Below are positions 43,685 through 52,617 of a stretch of DNA of 64,000 bases, piece after piece. Both the position numbers and the translations under genes were made by a program. The stretch comes from Acidimicrobiia bacterium (lineage in GTDB: Bacteria; Actinomycetota; Acidimicrobiia; Spongiisociales; ZC4RG35). Below the pieces are notes generated by a model. It made no database searches and was not told the origin of the DNA. It saw nothing but the letters and a program-made list of their open reading frames with translations. The stretch is from NCBI GenBank assembly GCA_028284765.1, contig JANQRA010000018.1:62001-126000 (forward strand), in the 5' to 3' direction. Positions within the stretch are counted from its first letter, which is position 1. Every line of letters starts with the position of its first letter.

Positions 43685-44641
43685 ATGTCGAGTTGGTCGC
43701 ACAAATATGCGATCAGCCTCGGGTCGAACCTGGGTGATCGACTTCAGTATCTCCGTGATGCGGTCGCTTCCATAGAGGAGCTTGGCTCAGATCTGAGCGT
43801 CTCCTCGCTCTATGAGACCGAGCCTGTTGGAGGGCCAGAACAAGGACCGTTCCTGAACGCAATTGCGGTGGTCAATTCGGACCTGGCACCACTCGACATG
43901 CTTGGAGAGCTGCAGCAAATCGAGAACAAAGCCAGCAGGGAGCGAAGTGTTCGCTGGGGGCCCCGGACACTGGACCTCGACATCGTGGCTTACTCCGGCG
44001 ACCCGCTCGACTCACCGGACCTCACCGTTCCTCATCCTCGGGCCAAAGAGCGTGAGTTCGTGCTGAGGCCGCTCGGCGAAGTGTGGGCCGAAGCGGTCGT
44101 TGGCGATGACCTCAGTGCTCGCGCGGCGCTTGCAGAGCTACCACACGACGGAGTCGAATCATTGGGCAGGGGCTGGCTGGACGACCAACGAAGCAAAGGC
44201 TGGGTGTTGGTAGCAATCCAGTTTGCTCTCGTGGCTGCTGCTGCAGTTGCCATCTTCTTCGGCGGCGACCTCGCAGGGTTCGGATTGATCGAGGGGTTCG
44301 GAGTCGTCCTGGCATTGGCCGGGGCGGTCCTCGCGCTGTGGGCTTCAGACGCACTTGGCGGTGCTTTGACTCCGAATCCGGTGCCTCGCAAAGATGCTGT
44401 TCTGGTCACAGGTGGCCCGTTCTCGTTCGTCCGCCACCCGATCTATGGCGGTGTCATTCTCCTCATGGTTGGAGTGGGCTTGGCTGTCTCAAGTCCATGG
44501 GCAGTGGCCGTTTCTCTTGCGCTGATTCCGTTCTTCTGGGTCAAATCAGGTTTCGAAGAGCGTCATCTCCGAATGGCTTACCCGGGATATCGAGCGTACA
44601 TGGAGCGGGTTCGACATCGAATAGTGCCTTTCGTTGTCTGA
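43685..44641 (+). CDS. folK: FolK fused to an isoprenylcysteine methyltransferase-like membrane domain
   Basis: A 318-residue fusion. Residues 6-140 are HPPK: 'ISLGSNLGDRLQYLRDAV', 'ETEPVGGPEQGPFLNAI', 'RWGPRTLDLDIVAY' (metal-binding Asp), 'VPHPRAKEREFVL'. From about residue 168 four or more hydrophobic segments follow, with 'GPFSFVRHPIYGGVILLMVG' and 'EERHLRMAYPGYRAYMERVR', the signatures of ICMT/PEMT-like S-adenosylmethionine methyltransferases. FolK pyrophosphorylates the pterin alcohol. The second domain could methylate lipids or other membrane targets. Other actinobacteria carry a DUF3180 membrane gene at this place. There is no break in the reading frame. Confidence 0.82.
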   Translation: MSSWSHKYAISLGSNLGDRLQYLRDAVASIEELGSDLSVSSLYETEPVGGPEQGPFLNAIAVVNSDLAPLDMLGELQQIENKASRERSVRWGPRTLDLDIVAYSGDPLDSPDLTVPHPRAKEREFVLRPLGEVWAEAVVGDDLSARAALAELPHDGVESLGRGWLDDQRSKGWVLVAIQFALVAAAAVAIFFGGDLAGFGLIEGFGVVLALAGAVLALWASDALGGALTPNPVPRKDAVLVTGGPFSFVRHPIYGGVILLMVGVGLAVSSPWAVAVSLALIPFFWVKSGFEERHLRMAYPGYRAYMERVRHRIVPFVV

Positions 44642-44755
44642 CCTTTGGCCCTAGCCAGCAAATCGCGCCGACTGCTAGGTTCGGGGAATGGTGCATGGGC
44701 GCGACCCGCCTTTCTGCTGAATATCTGATGTAAGAGTTCACGCAGGAGGTACGAA

Positions 44756-45097
44756 TTGGCCAAAAGGTCGCGAGCAAATCGCCAGGACATCCCCGGCTAC
44801 GACGAGAGCAGACCCAGCCGGGACGAGCGCAAGAAGCAGCACCGCGCAAACAGACACGCTGCGAACCAGATGCTGCACACCTTTGATGACGCAGACGAAG
44901 TGGTGCTGCCAGAGGATCGGCGAACCAGGAAACAGGAAAACCCTCATAGCCACGCCGAGCCTGAGAAGCGTCGATACCGAGTCTGGAAGACGAAGTTTTG
45001 GAAGCGGCGGGGTTCCTACCGCTCCGAGAAGGCAGACATGGATTCGAACTGGCCGGTGATCACACCGAACCAGATCGAGGATGAGCAGGACATGTAG
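44756..45097 (+). CDS. Basic hydrophilic hypothetical protein
   Basis: A 113-residue protein, rich in Arg, Lys, Asp and Asn, with no hydrophobic core; the N-terminal half resembles a disordered 'RANRQDIPGYDESRPSRDER' stretch. TTG at 44756 is supported by AGGAGG at 44744-44749. It may bind nucleic acid, or be disordered until bound. It lies between the folK fusion and the DUF2520 gene, in a stretch where relatives do not have a well-known gene. Confidence 0.6.
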   Translation: MAKRSRANRQDIPGYDESRPSRDERKKQHRANRHAANQMLHTFDDADEVVLPEDRRTRKQENPHSHAEPEKRRYRVWKTKFWKRRGSYRSEKADMDSNWPVITPNQIEDEQDM

Positions 45098-45134
45098 CTA
45101 GCCTCGCCGCCGTGCGAGGAGTCCCCCAATCCGA

Positions 45135-45917
45135 TTGATTATTGCTGGCCCTGGTAGGGCTGGTAGCTCCGTGGGTCTAGCCGCCCAGCGAGCAGACCAT
45201 GAGATCGTCGGTGTGCTCAGCCGCTCCCAGTCAGATTCCTGGCCATCGTTCAACTGGGATGAGGCCCTGCCTGAGGCAGACCTGCTACTGATCGCCGTCA
45301 GTGATGATTCAATCAGCGAAGTCTCGGAACGCCTAGCGCCTCACTCACAGTCGATACCCGTGGTAGCCCACATGTCGGGGTTTGTGCCGTTGTCGGCCTT
45401 GAGCCCGTTCCACGAAGACGACATAGCCACTGGTGGTTTTCATCCGTTGCAGTCTCTGCCAGATGCTGAACGGGGCGCAGCAGCACTAACCGGCGCCTAC
45501 GTGGGGATCGGCGGTGATCCTCTGGCGGTAGACACGCTCACCCATCTCGCCACCTCGCTCGGGATGTTTCCATTCGAGTTGGATGACTCATCCCGCCCCG
45601 CATATCACGCGGCTGCAGCGGCAGCGGCCAACTTCGTGGTGACTTCGCTTGCGGTCTCGGCAGACCTATTCGAGTCCGCAGGCATAGATCCCCGAGTCTC
45701 CAGACCGCTCGTCGAGCGAGCAGTTGCCAACGTCTTCAGCGAAGGAGCGTGGGCTTCGCTCACCGGGCCGATTGCGCGTGGCGATATCGAGACCGTTGTC
45801 GGTCACCTGGCGGCTGCGAAGGAGGTCTCCCAACACGTGGGTCGCCAGTTCGCGTTGATGGCCGAGGCGACTGCCATCCGAGCCGGACGTGAAGAGGATC
45901 TGCACCAATGGAGATAG
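45135..45917 (+). CDS. Rossmann-like/DUF2520 oxidoreductase-like protein
   Basis: A 260-residue protein of the DUF2520 group. The start is a dinucleotide-binding turn, 'IIAGPGRAGSSVGLAA', followed by 'LLLIAVSDDSISEV' and the C-terminal helical domain 'YHAAAAAAANFVVTSLAVSADL'. It resembles ketopantoate or pyrroline reductases but has no proven reaction. Its place just before panC is conserved in actinobacteria and hints at pantothenate synthesis. TTG at 45135 is the first standard start, but the best-spaced AGGAG (45117-45121) favours an ATC two codons earlier. The last bases overlap panC. Confidence 0.82.
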   Translation: MIIAGPGRAGSSVGLAAQRADHEIVGVLSRSQSDSWPSFNWDEALPEADLLLIAVSDDSISEVSERLAPHSQSIPVVAHMSGFVPLSALSPFHEDDIATGGFHPLQSLPDAERGAAALTGAYVGIGGDPLAVDTLTHLATSLGMFPFELDDSSRPAYHAAAAAAANFVVTSLAVSADLFESAGIDPRVSRPLVERAVANVFSEGAWASLTGPIARGDIETVVGHLAAAKEVSQHVGRQFALMAEATAIRAGREEDLHQWR

Positions 45918-46795
45918 CGAGGACCTTTGCCGAGACCCGCGCGGGCTACGAAGGGCGGGTTGGGCTGCTGCCGACGCTGGGGTACTTCCACGAAGGTCAC
46001 CTCGCTCTCATGGACCTGCTCAGAGAAAAGTGCGACACGCTGGTGGTGTCGTTGTTCGTCAACCCCACCCAATTCGATCAGTCCGACGACTTTGCTGCCT
46101 ATCCGAGGAACGAAGAGCGAGACGCAGCACTGGCCGAAGAGCACGGGACCGACATCCTGTTTGCCCCAGCTGAAGAGGAGGTCTACCCGGGTCCGTCGAT
46201 CACAACCGTGTCGGTGGCGGGCGTCACCGACGAGATGGAGGGTCGGCACCGGCCGGGCCACTTCGTCGGAGTTGCGACCGTGGTAGCCAAGCTGTTCGCA
46301 GGCCTCAACCCCGACCTGGCCATGTTCGGTCGCAAAGATGCACAGCAGGTGACTGTGCTGAGAGCGATGGTCAGGGACCTTCGATTCCCGATCGAGATAG
46401 TCCAGGCACCGGTGGTGAGAGAGCCTGACGGGTTAGCCCTTTCCAGCCGGAACGTTCGGCTCGACCGCATGGACCGTGAGGCCTCCCTAGCGATATCTCG
46501 AGGTCTGTTCCAGGCCGCCGAGCAGGTCGACGCCGGTGAGCGTCGGGGTGAGCGGTTGGAGGCGACCGCGATGAGGTCGATGAAGTCTCTCGATGTCGAC
46601 TACGTCAAGTTGGCCTCGCAAGCCACCATGAAGCCAATTGAGACACTGGACGAGCCAGCCGTTTTGGCTGTAGCGGCCAACCTTGGTGAAGTTCGGCTCA
46701 TCGACAACGTGGCGTTCGATATAGAGGGTTCGATCGTTACGGCCGATCGAGGCATTCTCCTGGAATCGCATAGCACCCTGTCGGCCATGCCATGA
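45908..46795 (+). CDS. panC: Pantothenate synthetase
   Basis: A 295-residue PanC that joins pantoate and beta-alanine with ATP. 'LLPTLGYFHEGHLALMD' is the HIGH-like motif (usually PTMGALHEGH), 'SLFVNPTQFDQSDDF' binds substrate, and 'FGRKDAQQVTVLRAMVRDL' and 'GLALSSRNVRL' (KMSKS-like) are present. ATG at 45908 overlaps the DUF2520 gene by 10 bp. panD is not in the window. lysS starts 14 bases downstream. Confidence 0.94.
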   Translation: MEIARTFAETRAGYEGRVGLLPTLGYFHEGHLALMDLLREKCDTLVVSLFVNPTQFDQSDDFAAYPRNEERDAALAEEHGTDILFAPAEEEVYPGPSITTVSVAGVTDEMEGRHRPGHFVGVATVVAKLFAGLNPDLAMFGRKDAQQVTVLRAMVRDLRFPIEIVQAPVVREPDGLALSSRNVRLDRMDREASLAISRGLFQAAEQVDAGERRGERLEATAMRSMKSLDVDYVKLASQATMKPIETLDEPAVLAVAANLGEVRLIDNVAFDIEGSIVTADRGILLESHSTLSAMP

Positions 46796-46808
46796 TCGAG
46801 TCGATCGG

Positions 46809-48296
46809 ATGACAGACCAGCAGCAAGAGACGAATACAGAAGAGCTTCTGAAGGCACGGCGCGAAAAACACGATGCCGTGTTGGCTAGTGGCGGCTATCC
46901 GCACCGCTTCGATCGAACCCACCTCGCATCGGAGATTGCTGATATTCATGGCGACCTCGCGCCTGGGCAGGAGACGGATGATCGAGTGACGGTGGCCGGG
47001 CGTCTCATGCTGAAACGGTCGTTTGGAAAACTCCAGTTCGGCACCCTCCGAGACATGACCGGAACTATCCAGCTGTTCGTGGAGAAGAACACAGCCGGCG
47101 ATGAGATCGCCGCCCAGTTTGGGGACTTGGACCTCGGTGACTGGCTGGGTGCGTCAGGTGTCGTGATGACTACCCGGAAGGGTGAGCTGAGCGTCAAAGT
47201 CGACGAGCTGATTCTCCTTCAGAAGTCTTTGCGGCCGCTTCCGGACAAGTTCCATGGCCTAACTGACGTCGAGTCGCGGAGTCGCCGCCGATATCTGGAC
47301 CTAATGGTTAATGACGAGGCTCGCGACGTGGCAATCACAAGAGCCAAGGTCATCTCAGAGTTGCGGAGACAGTTCGAGCAGCGCGGATTCGTGGAAGTGG
47401 AAACACCAGTGCTCCTTGGCCAGGCAACGGGTGCGCTTGCGCGATCCTTCGAGACACATCACAACGCCCTCGACCTCGAAATGCACCTCCGAATCGCCAC
47501 CGAGCTGTATCTCAAGAGGCTGGTGGTTGGCGGCCTGGAGCGGGTGTTCGAGATCGGCAGGATTTTCCGCAACGAGGGTGTGGACTCCACTCACAACCCG
47601 GAGTTCACGATGCTCGAGGCCTACCAAGCCTTCGCTGACTACTCCGACATCCAGTTGCTGATGGAAGAGGTCTTCAACGGTGTTGCGCTAGCCGCAACAG
47701 GAGGCGAAAAAATGTCATATCAAGGCAGGAGCCTCTCATTTGCCCGGCCGTTTGCGGTCACGACCCTCACGGAACTCGTCTCGGATTTCGTTGGGGAGGA
47801 GGTTTCGATCGACTCCGATGCGGCTGTGTTGCGACGTCATCTGGAGTCGAAAGGCGGGACGGCTCCTGAGGGCGCGTCCTCGTCGAAACTCATGTTTGAG
47901 CTCTACGAGCTGGCTTATCGAGAGATTTGGCAGCCGACGTTTGTTACTGACTTCCCCACAGAAGTGTCACCTCTCTCGCGTTCGAGCCGAGAAGACCCAC
48001 GCATGACAGAACGGTTCGAGTTGGTGATTGCGGGAGCCGAATACTGCAACGCCTTCTCCGAGCTGAACGATCCTGACGATCAGCGGTCCCGGTTCGAGGC
48101 ACAGGCCGCAGCGAAGAGTGCTGGAGATGCTGAGGCGCACCCAGTCGACGAGGACTACCTACTCGCTCTCGAATACGGCTTGCCCCCAACGGGGGGGCTG
48201 GGAATCGGCGTGGACCGACTTGTGATGTTGCTCACCGACCAGGCTCACATTCGAGAGGTGATTCTGTTTCCGACCCTGCGCCCCGAGCAGAGCTGA
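46809..48296 (+). CDS. lysS: Lysyl-tRNA synthetase (class II)
   Basis: A 495-residue class II LysRS. The N-terminal OB fold has 'DRVTVAGRLMLKRSFGKLQFGTLRD'-type strands (46,979-47,053). Motif 2 is 'FRNEGVDSTHNPEFTMLEAY', and motif 3 is 'GGLGIGVDRLVMLLTD'. It charges tRNA-Lys. The operon position after panC is typical of actinobacteria. The stop is three bases from the convergent polyprenyl synthase stop, so no separate terminator fits there. Confidence 0.96.
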   Translation: MTDQQQETNTEELLKARREKHDAVLASGGYPHRFDRTHLASEIADIHGDLAPGQETDDRVTVAGRLMLKRSFGKLQFGTLRDMTGTIQLFVEKNTAGDEIAAQFGDLDLGDWLGASGVVMTTRKGELSVKVDELILLQKSLRPLPDKFHGLTDVESRSRRRYLDLMVNDEARDVAITRAKVISELRRQFEQRGFVEVETPVLLGQATGALARSFETHHNALDLEMHLRIATELYLKRLVVGGLERVFEIGRIFRNEGVDSTHNPEFTMLEAYQAFADYSDIQLLMEEVFNGVALAATGGEKMSYQGRSLSFARPFAVTTLTELVSDFVGEEVSIDSDAAVLRRHLESKGGTAPEGASSSKLMFELYELAYREIWQPTFVTDFPTEVSPLSRSSREDPRMTERFELVIAGAEYCNAFSELNDPDDQRSRFEAQAAAKSAGDAEAHPVDEDYLLALEYGLPPTGGLGIGVDRLVMLLTDQAHIREVILFPTLRPEQS

Positions 48297-48299
48297 GAG

Positions 48300-49289
48300 T
48301 CAAACTCGGGCGCTCTCCACGCGTCGGAGGAGATAGCCCCCCAAATCCTCGAGGATCTCCCGTGGCTTCGACTTGGGCAGTGTGAGCAAGGCGGAATCTG
48401 CGATCTTCAGTCTCGACTTCGCAGTCTCCAGGGCAATGTCGATGAACCCGCCTTCGCGCACGATCGAAATCACTTCGTTGACCGTCTCATCCGAATAGGG
48501 CCTGCCCGAGCTCAGGAGTTCGACCACCCTGTCTCCTTGCGGTCCGCGTACTGCACGCAATACGGGTCCTGTGAAGGTTCCCTCACGAATGTCAGATCCC
48601 GCTGGCTTGCCGATCGTCTCTTCGTCTGCCACGAGGTCGAGGGCGTCGTCGGCGATTTGGAAGACCATGCCGACCTCCCACGCCCAGGTCGAAAGTGCTT
48701 CGACCGTGGGTTTGTCTGCGTCGGCCGCCATGGCCCCAAGCCGGGCTGAAGTCCGTATGAGCGAGGCGGTCTTCCCACCGATGACTTGCTGGTATTCCTC
48801 CAACGAGTGCGTCAGATCGTCGGCCAGCTGTAGCTCTCTGGTCTGCCCCTCCACCAGCTCGGCGTATGTCGATGCGAGAAGGCGGACCGACTCCTGGCTT
48901 AGGTGGGTCGCAGCGACTTCGGACGCACGAGCCATGAGGAAGTCTCCGGCGAGGATCGCCACGGTGTTGGTCCAGTTGGCGTTGGCGGAGCTCGCTCCAC
49001 GTCGGGTGTCCGCTTCGTCAATGACATCGTCGTGGTACAGCGAACCGACGTGGATCAACTCGACAGAAACACCTGCCTCTACTGGGCGGTGGTCGTCGGC
49101 CTCGCCGAACTCGGCTGCAAGAAGGGCAAGGAGGGGACGGAATCTCTTGCCGCCGGCAAGCAGTAGGTGTTGGGCGATCTTCGTCAGGTAGGCGTCGTCA
49201 GCCGTCGATGCTTCGAGCAGGCGTTCTTCGACAACCCCCAGTTTTTCCCAGATTCGGGGAATACTGACAAGGCTTTGGAGGTCTTCCAT
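48300..49289 (-). CDS. Polyprenyl diphosphate synthase
   Basis: A 329-residue trans-prenyltransferase. The first Asp-rich motif is 'LYHDDVIDEADTRRG', the second 'QIADDALDLVADEETIGKPAG', and 'AGGKRFRPLLALLAAEF' binds the allylic diphosphate. The 'IHVGSLYHDDVID' form and small residues before the first motif fit the long-chain type (hepta- to nona-prenyl), so it probably makes the menaquinone side chain. Chain length is inferred. ATG at 49289. It is divergent from clpC. Confidence 0.88.
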   Translation of the reverse strand: MEDLQSLVSIPRIWEKLGVVEERLLEASTADDAYLTKIAQHLLLAGGKRFRPLLALLAAEFGEADDHRPVEAGVSVELIHVGSLYHDDVIDEADTRRGASSANANWTNTVAILAGDFLMARASEVAATHLSQESVRLLASTYAELVEGQTRELQLADDLTHSLEEYQQVIGGKTASLIRTSARLGAMAADADKPTVEALSTWAWEVGMVFQIADDALDLVADEETIGKPAGSDIREGTFTGPVLRAVRGPQGDRVVELLSSGRPYSDETVNEVISIVREGGFIDIALETAKSRLKIADSALLTLPKSKPREILEDLGGYLLRRVESARV

Positions 49290-49388
49290 TGGTGACGATG
49301 GTATTACGAAACGGAACGCTGAGAGTCGGGGTCCGGTTGTCTCCCCGGCCAGTGGTAAAATTGCATATGCCAGGTTTAGGAGAAGCGA

Positions 49389-51866
49389 GTGTTTGAGCGC
49401 TTTACGGATCGGGCTCGGAGGGTCGTTGTACTGGCCCAGGAAGAGGCCCGTTTCCTCAATCACAATTACATAGGAACCGAGCACATCCTCCTCGGATTGC
49501 TCAACGAGGGAGAAGGAATTGCCGCCCAGGCCCTCGAAAGTCTCGATATCGATCTTGCCTCCGTGCGCGATGAAGTGGTCAAAATCATCGGGCAGGGACA
49601 GCAGTCGCCCTCTGGGCACATCCCATTCACCCCGCGTGCGAAGAAGGTCCTGGAGCTTTCACTTCGTGAAGCACTCCAGCTCGGTCACAATTACATAGGA
49701 ACCGAACACATCCTTCTCGGTTTGATCCGGGAGGGTGAAGGTGTCGCCGCTCAGGTGCTGCAGCAGCTCGGAGCTGAGCTGCAGAAGGTTCGCCAGACCG
49801 TCATTCAGCTTCTTTCGGGTCCGGGTGGGTCCGAAGAGCAGCAGCCCAAGACTGCCGGTTCGGGTGGTCGGGAATCTTCATCGTCCGGATCGACTGTTCT
49901 CGATCAGTTCGGACGCAATCTCACTCAGGCGGCTCGTGATGGGTCACTCGACCCGATCATTGGTCGTGGGCGTGAGACCGAGCGGGTCATGCAGATCCTC
50001 TCCCGTCGGACGAAGAACAATCCGGTTCTGATCGGTGAGCCCGGTGTTGGGAAGACCGCCATCGTCGAAGGTCTTGCCCAGCGGATCATCGCCGACGATG
50101 TTCCGGAGAATCTGAGGGGTAAGAACCTCTACACGCTCGACCTCGGCGCTCTGGTCGCAGGGTCCCGCTACCGCGGTGACTTTGAAGAGCGGCTCAAGAA
50201 AGTCCTCAAAGAGATCAAGAGTCGAGGCGACATCATCCTGTTCATCGACGAGATTCACACCTTGGTTGGCGCCGGTGCCGCTGAAGGCGCCATCGACGCC
50301 GCATCTATTCTCAAGCCGATGCTCGCCCGTGGCGAGCTCCAGACGGTCGGAGCGACCACGCTGGAAGAGTACCGCAAGTACCTGGAGAAGGACTCAGCGC
50401 TTGAACGGAGATTCCAGCCGATCCAGGTCGAGGAGCCATCGCTCACCGACACGATCGACATTCTGATGGGTCTCAAGGATCGCTACGAGGAGCATCACTC
50501 GGTGCGATTCACAGACCAGGCCATTGTTTCAGCGGCCAACCTTGCTGATCGCTATCTGGCTGACCGGTTCCTTCCCGACAAGGCGATCGATCTGATCGAT
50601 GAGGCCGGGTCGAGAATGCGAATCCACCGCAAGAGCGACGTGCCTGAGATTCAGGACATCGACAGCAAGCTGGCTGATGTCCGCAAGGACAAAGGCGAGG
50701 CCGTTGGGTCCGAGAACTACGAGAAGGCAGCCACCCTTCGGGACGAGGAGCGTCTGCTACTCGTTGAACGCACCGAGCACGAATCGAGTGCCGAAGGCGA
50801 CGGTTGGGTGATCGACGAAGAAGAGATCGCCGAAGTGCTCGCCCAATGGACGGGGATCCCAGTCCACCGTCTCACCGAAGAAGAGACCGCTCGGTTGGTC
50901 AACATGGAAGGTGAGCTGCACAAGCGGATCATCGGCCAGGAAGACGCCATAACGGCGGTGTCCAAAGCAATCCGCAGGACCCGTGCCGGACTCAAAGACC
51001 CACGACGTCCATCAGGTTCGTTCATTTTCCTCGGCCCATCAGGCGTCGGGAAGACTGAGACAGCGAAGGCGCTGACGGAGTTCCTGTTCGGGCAGGAAGA
51101 CTCACTGATCCAGCTCGACATGTCTGAGTACATGGAAAAGCACACGGTGAGTCGTCTTGTTGGCTCCCCACCGGGATACGTCGGTTACGACGAGGGTGGC
51201 CAGCTCACCGAGGCAGTTCGTCGCAAGCCGTTCTCAGTGGTTCTGTTCGATGAGATCGAAAAGGCCCACCCAGATGTGTTCAACACATTGCTCCAGATCT
51301 TGGAGGAGGGTCGTCTCACGGATGCGCAGGGTCGCAGTGTGGACTTCAAGAACACTGTCATCATCATGACCTCGAACCTCGGGACCAGGGACATCCACAA
51401 GAAGGCTGTCGGGTTCCACGTCGCGGACGAAGAGGTGTCGTACGAGTACATGAAGGAGCGGGTCACCGAAGAACTGAAGAAGAACTTCAGGCCTGAGTTC
51501 ATCAACCGTCTCGACGAGATCATCGTCTTCCACGAGCTGACGATGGACGAGCTGAAGCAGATCGTCGATCTGATGCTTGAGCGGGTCCGGGAGCAGCTGG
51601 AGAGTCAGCATCTCGACATCGCGCTGACGGACGACGCCAAAGAGTTCCTCGGGAGCCGGGGTTACGACCCCGAGTTCGGTGCAAGGCCCTTGCGTCGGGA
51701 GATTCAGCGTCTGCTCGAAGACCCCCTTTCGGAGCGTGTCTTGCTTGGCGAGTACAAGGCTGGGATGACAATCCTGGTTGGTCTCGACGAGGAGAACGAG
51801 GAGCTGACCTTCGAGGGGATCACCTCCCCTGACACTCCTCCGGTGGAGCTCGCCGGACAGGAGTAA
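49389..51866 (+). CDS. clpC: ATP-dependent Clp protease ATPase subunit ClpC
   Basis: An 825-residue Hsp100 unfoldase. Residues 1-140 are two Clp-N repeats (each with '[13 protein letters not shown]'). The first AAA+ module has Walker A '[15 protein letters not shown]' near residue 217. A UVR domain lies near residues 420-455, and the second module has '[15 protein letters not shown]' near residue 549 and '[12 protein letters not shown]'. It feeds proteins to ClpP, as in other actinobacteria. GTG at 49389 follows AGGAGAAG. Stress control by ClgR is known in relatives; no clear site was seen. Confidence 0.96.
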   Translation: MFERFTDRARRVVVLAQEEARFLNHNYIGTEHILLGLLNEGEGIAAQALESLDIDLASVRDEVVKIIGQGQQSPSGHIPFTPRAKKVLELSLREALQLGHNYIGTEHILLGLIREGEGVAAQVLQQLGAELQKVRQTVIQLLSGPGGSEEQQPKTAGSGGRESSSSGSTVLDQFGRNLTQAARDGSLDPIIGRGRETERVMQILSRRTKNNPVLIGEPGVGKTAIVEGLAQRIIADDVPENLRGKNLYTLDLGALVAGSRYRGDFEERLKKVLKEIKSRGDIILFIDEIHTLVGAGAAEGAIDAASILKPMLARGELQTVGATTLEEYRKYLEKDSALERRFQPIQVEEPSLTDTIDILMGLKDRYEEHHSVRFTDQAIVSAANLADRYLADRFLPDKAIDLIDEAGSRMRIHRKSDVPEIQDIDSKLADVRKDKGEAVGSENYEKAATLRDEERLLLVERTEHESSAEGDGWVIDEEEIAEVLAQWTGIPVHRLTEEETARLVNMEGELHKRIIGQEDAITAVSKAIRRTRAGLKDPRRPSGSFIFLGPSGVGKTETAKALTEFLFGQEDSLIQLDMSEYMEKHTVSRLVGSPPGYVGYDEGGQLTEAVRRKPFSVVLFDEIEKAHPDVFNTLLQILEEGRLTDAQGRSVDFKNTVIIMTSNLGTRDIHKKAVGFHVADEEVSYEYMKERVTEELKKNFRPEFINRLDEIIVFHELTMDELKQIVDLMLERVREQLESQHLDIALTDDAKEFLGSRGYDPEFGARPLRREIQRLLEDPLSERVLLGEYKAGMTILVGLDEENEELTFEGITSPDTPPVELAGQE

Positions 51867-51903
51867 TCCTGCTCTAAAGCGGAGGCCGGAACGGGCCGAA
51901 ATA

Positions 51904-51930
51904 CATGGGCGTACCGCCCATGACAAAAGT
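51904..51930 (+). terminator. Hairpin after clpC, spanning the next start
   Basis: Perfect 8-bp arms CATGGGCG (51904-51911) and CGCCCATG (51915-51922) with a TAC loop; TTTT follows at about 51,929-51,932. It may end clpC transcription. Both candidate ATG codons of the VanY-like gene (51905, 51920) lie in the arms, so it might also control its translation. Confidence 0.5.
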
Positions 51931-52558
51931 TTTCGCGCTCTTAGTGTTGTTGACCACCGGCCTCGGTCCCGTTGCCGAGCCCGAGTACATCGTTGCTGGC
52001 GACAAGGGATACGACGACGACCTGAAGGCTGCCGGCTACGTGAACGGGCATATGGACCCCGATCGGATGCTCTCGTTCCGCGGATGTCTTCTCGAGCGCG
52101 ATGCCGCCTACATGTATGCGCTCATGTACGAAGCTGCCGAGCGGGATGGGGTCAGGCTCCGAACTGAAGACTGCTATCGCACGTACGGTGAGCAGGATGC
52201 CGCTTACAACCGCCGCTGCCCATGGACCGAGGTTCCGGCGTCGGCAAGCCCCGGTTCCAGTGGAGTGAAGAAAGTGCGGATCTGTTCGGGTCCACCGACC
52301 GCACCGGCTGGCAAGTCGTTCCATGGATGGGGTAGGGCGATTGACTTCAAGACCAGTCGAGGGATCCTCTCGTGCTACTCGGATGATTTCCACTGGCTGA
52401 AGAACAACGCCCACCGATTCGGCTGGGTCCACCCCGCGTGGGCGCACTGTGGGAAGAAGACCGAGGAACCCTGGCATTGGGAGTTCGCCGGCGTGACCGA
52501 CCCAACCCTGGTCGAGTTCGTTGAAATGGACAGGGACCGGCTCCCACTCGCCGAATAA
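51920..52558 (+). CDS. D-alanyl-D-alanine carboxypeptidase VanY-like (M15), exported
   Basis: A 212-residue protein with a signal peptide ('KVFALLVLLTTGLGPVA'). The peptidase domain has 'YALMYEAAERDGVRLRTEDCYRTYGEQ' (52,117-52,197), 'GKSFHGWGRAIDF' with zinc His and Asp, and 'PWHWEF' with the late His. It should cut the terminal D-Ala from peptidoglycan stem peptides outside the cell. Four Cys may form disulphides. ATG at 51920 gives the best signal peptide; ATG at 51905 adds five residues. Its 3' end is followed by the repeat-bounded element at 52579. Confidence 0.82.
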   Translation: MTKVFALLVLLTTGLGPVAEPEYIVAGDKGYDDDLKAAGYVNGHMDPDRMLSFRGCLLERDAAYMYALMYEAAERDGVRLRTEDCYRTYGEQDAAYNRRCPWTEVPASASPGSSGVKKVRICSGPPTAPAGKSFHGWGRAIDFKTSRGILSCYSDDFHWLKNNAHRFGWVHPAWAHCGKKTEEPWHWEFAGVTDPTLVEFVEMDRDRLPLAE

Positions 52559-52578
52559 CCCCCGCCCCGCTATATCCG

Positions 52579-52617
52579 TTCCTCAGGTTGTGAGTCTCAG
52601 ATATGAGACTGTGGGCC
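52579..52617. repeat. Left terminal repeat of the 1.05-kb unit
   Basis: Begins TTCCTCAGGTTGTGAGTC and contains the inner dyad AGTCTCAGATATGAGACT (52594-52611). The DUF559 gene ends here, so the last residues of its protein come from the repeat. Confidence 0.7.

Noticed and set aside
44649-44678. CCTAGC/GCTAGG inverted repeat after the folK fusion
   Set aside because: Only six base pairs with an 18-base loop and no U tract; too weak to call a terminator.
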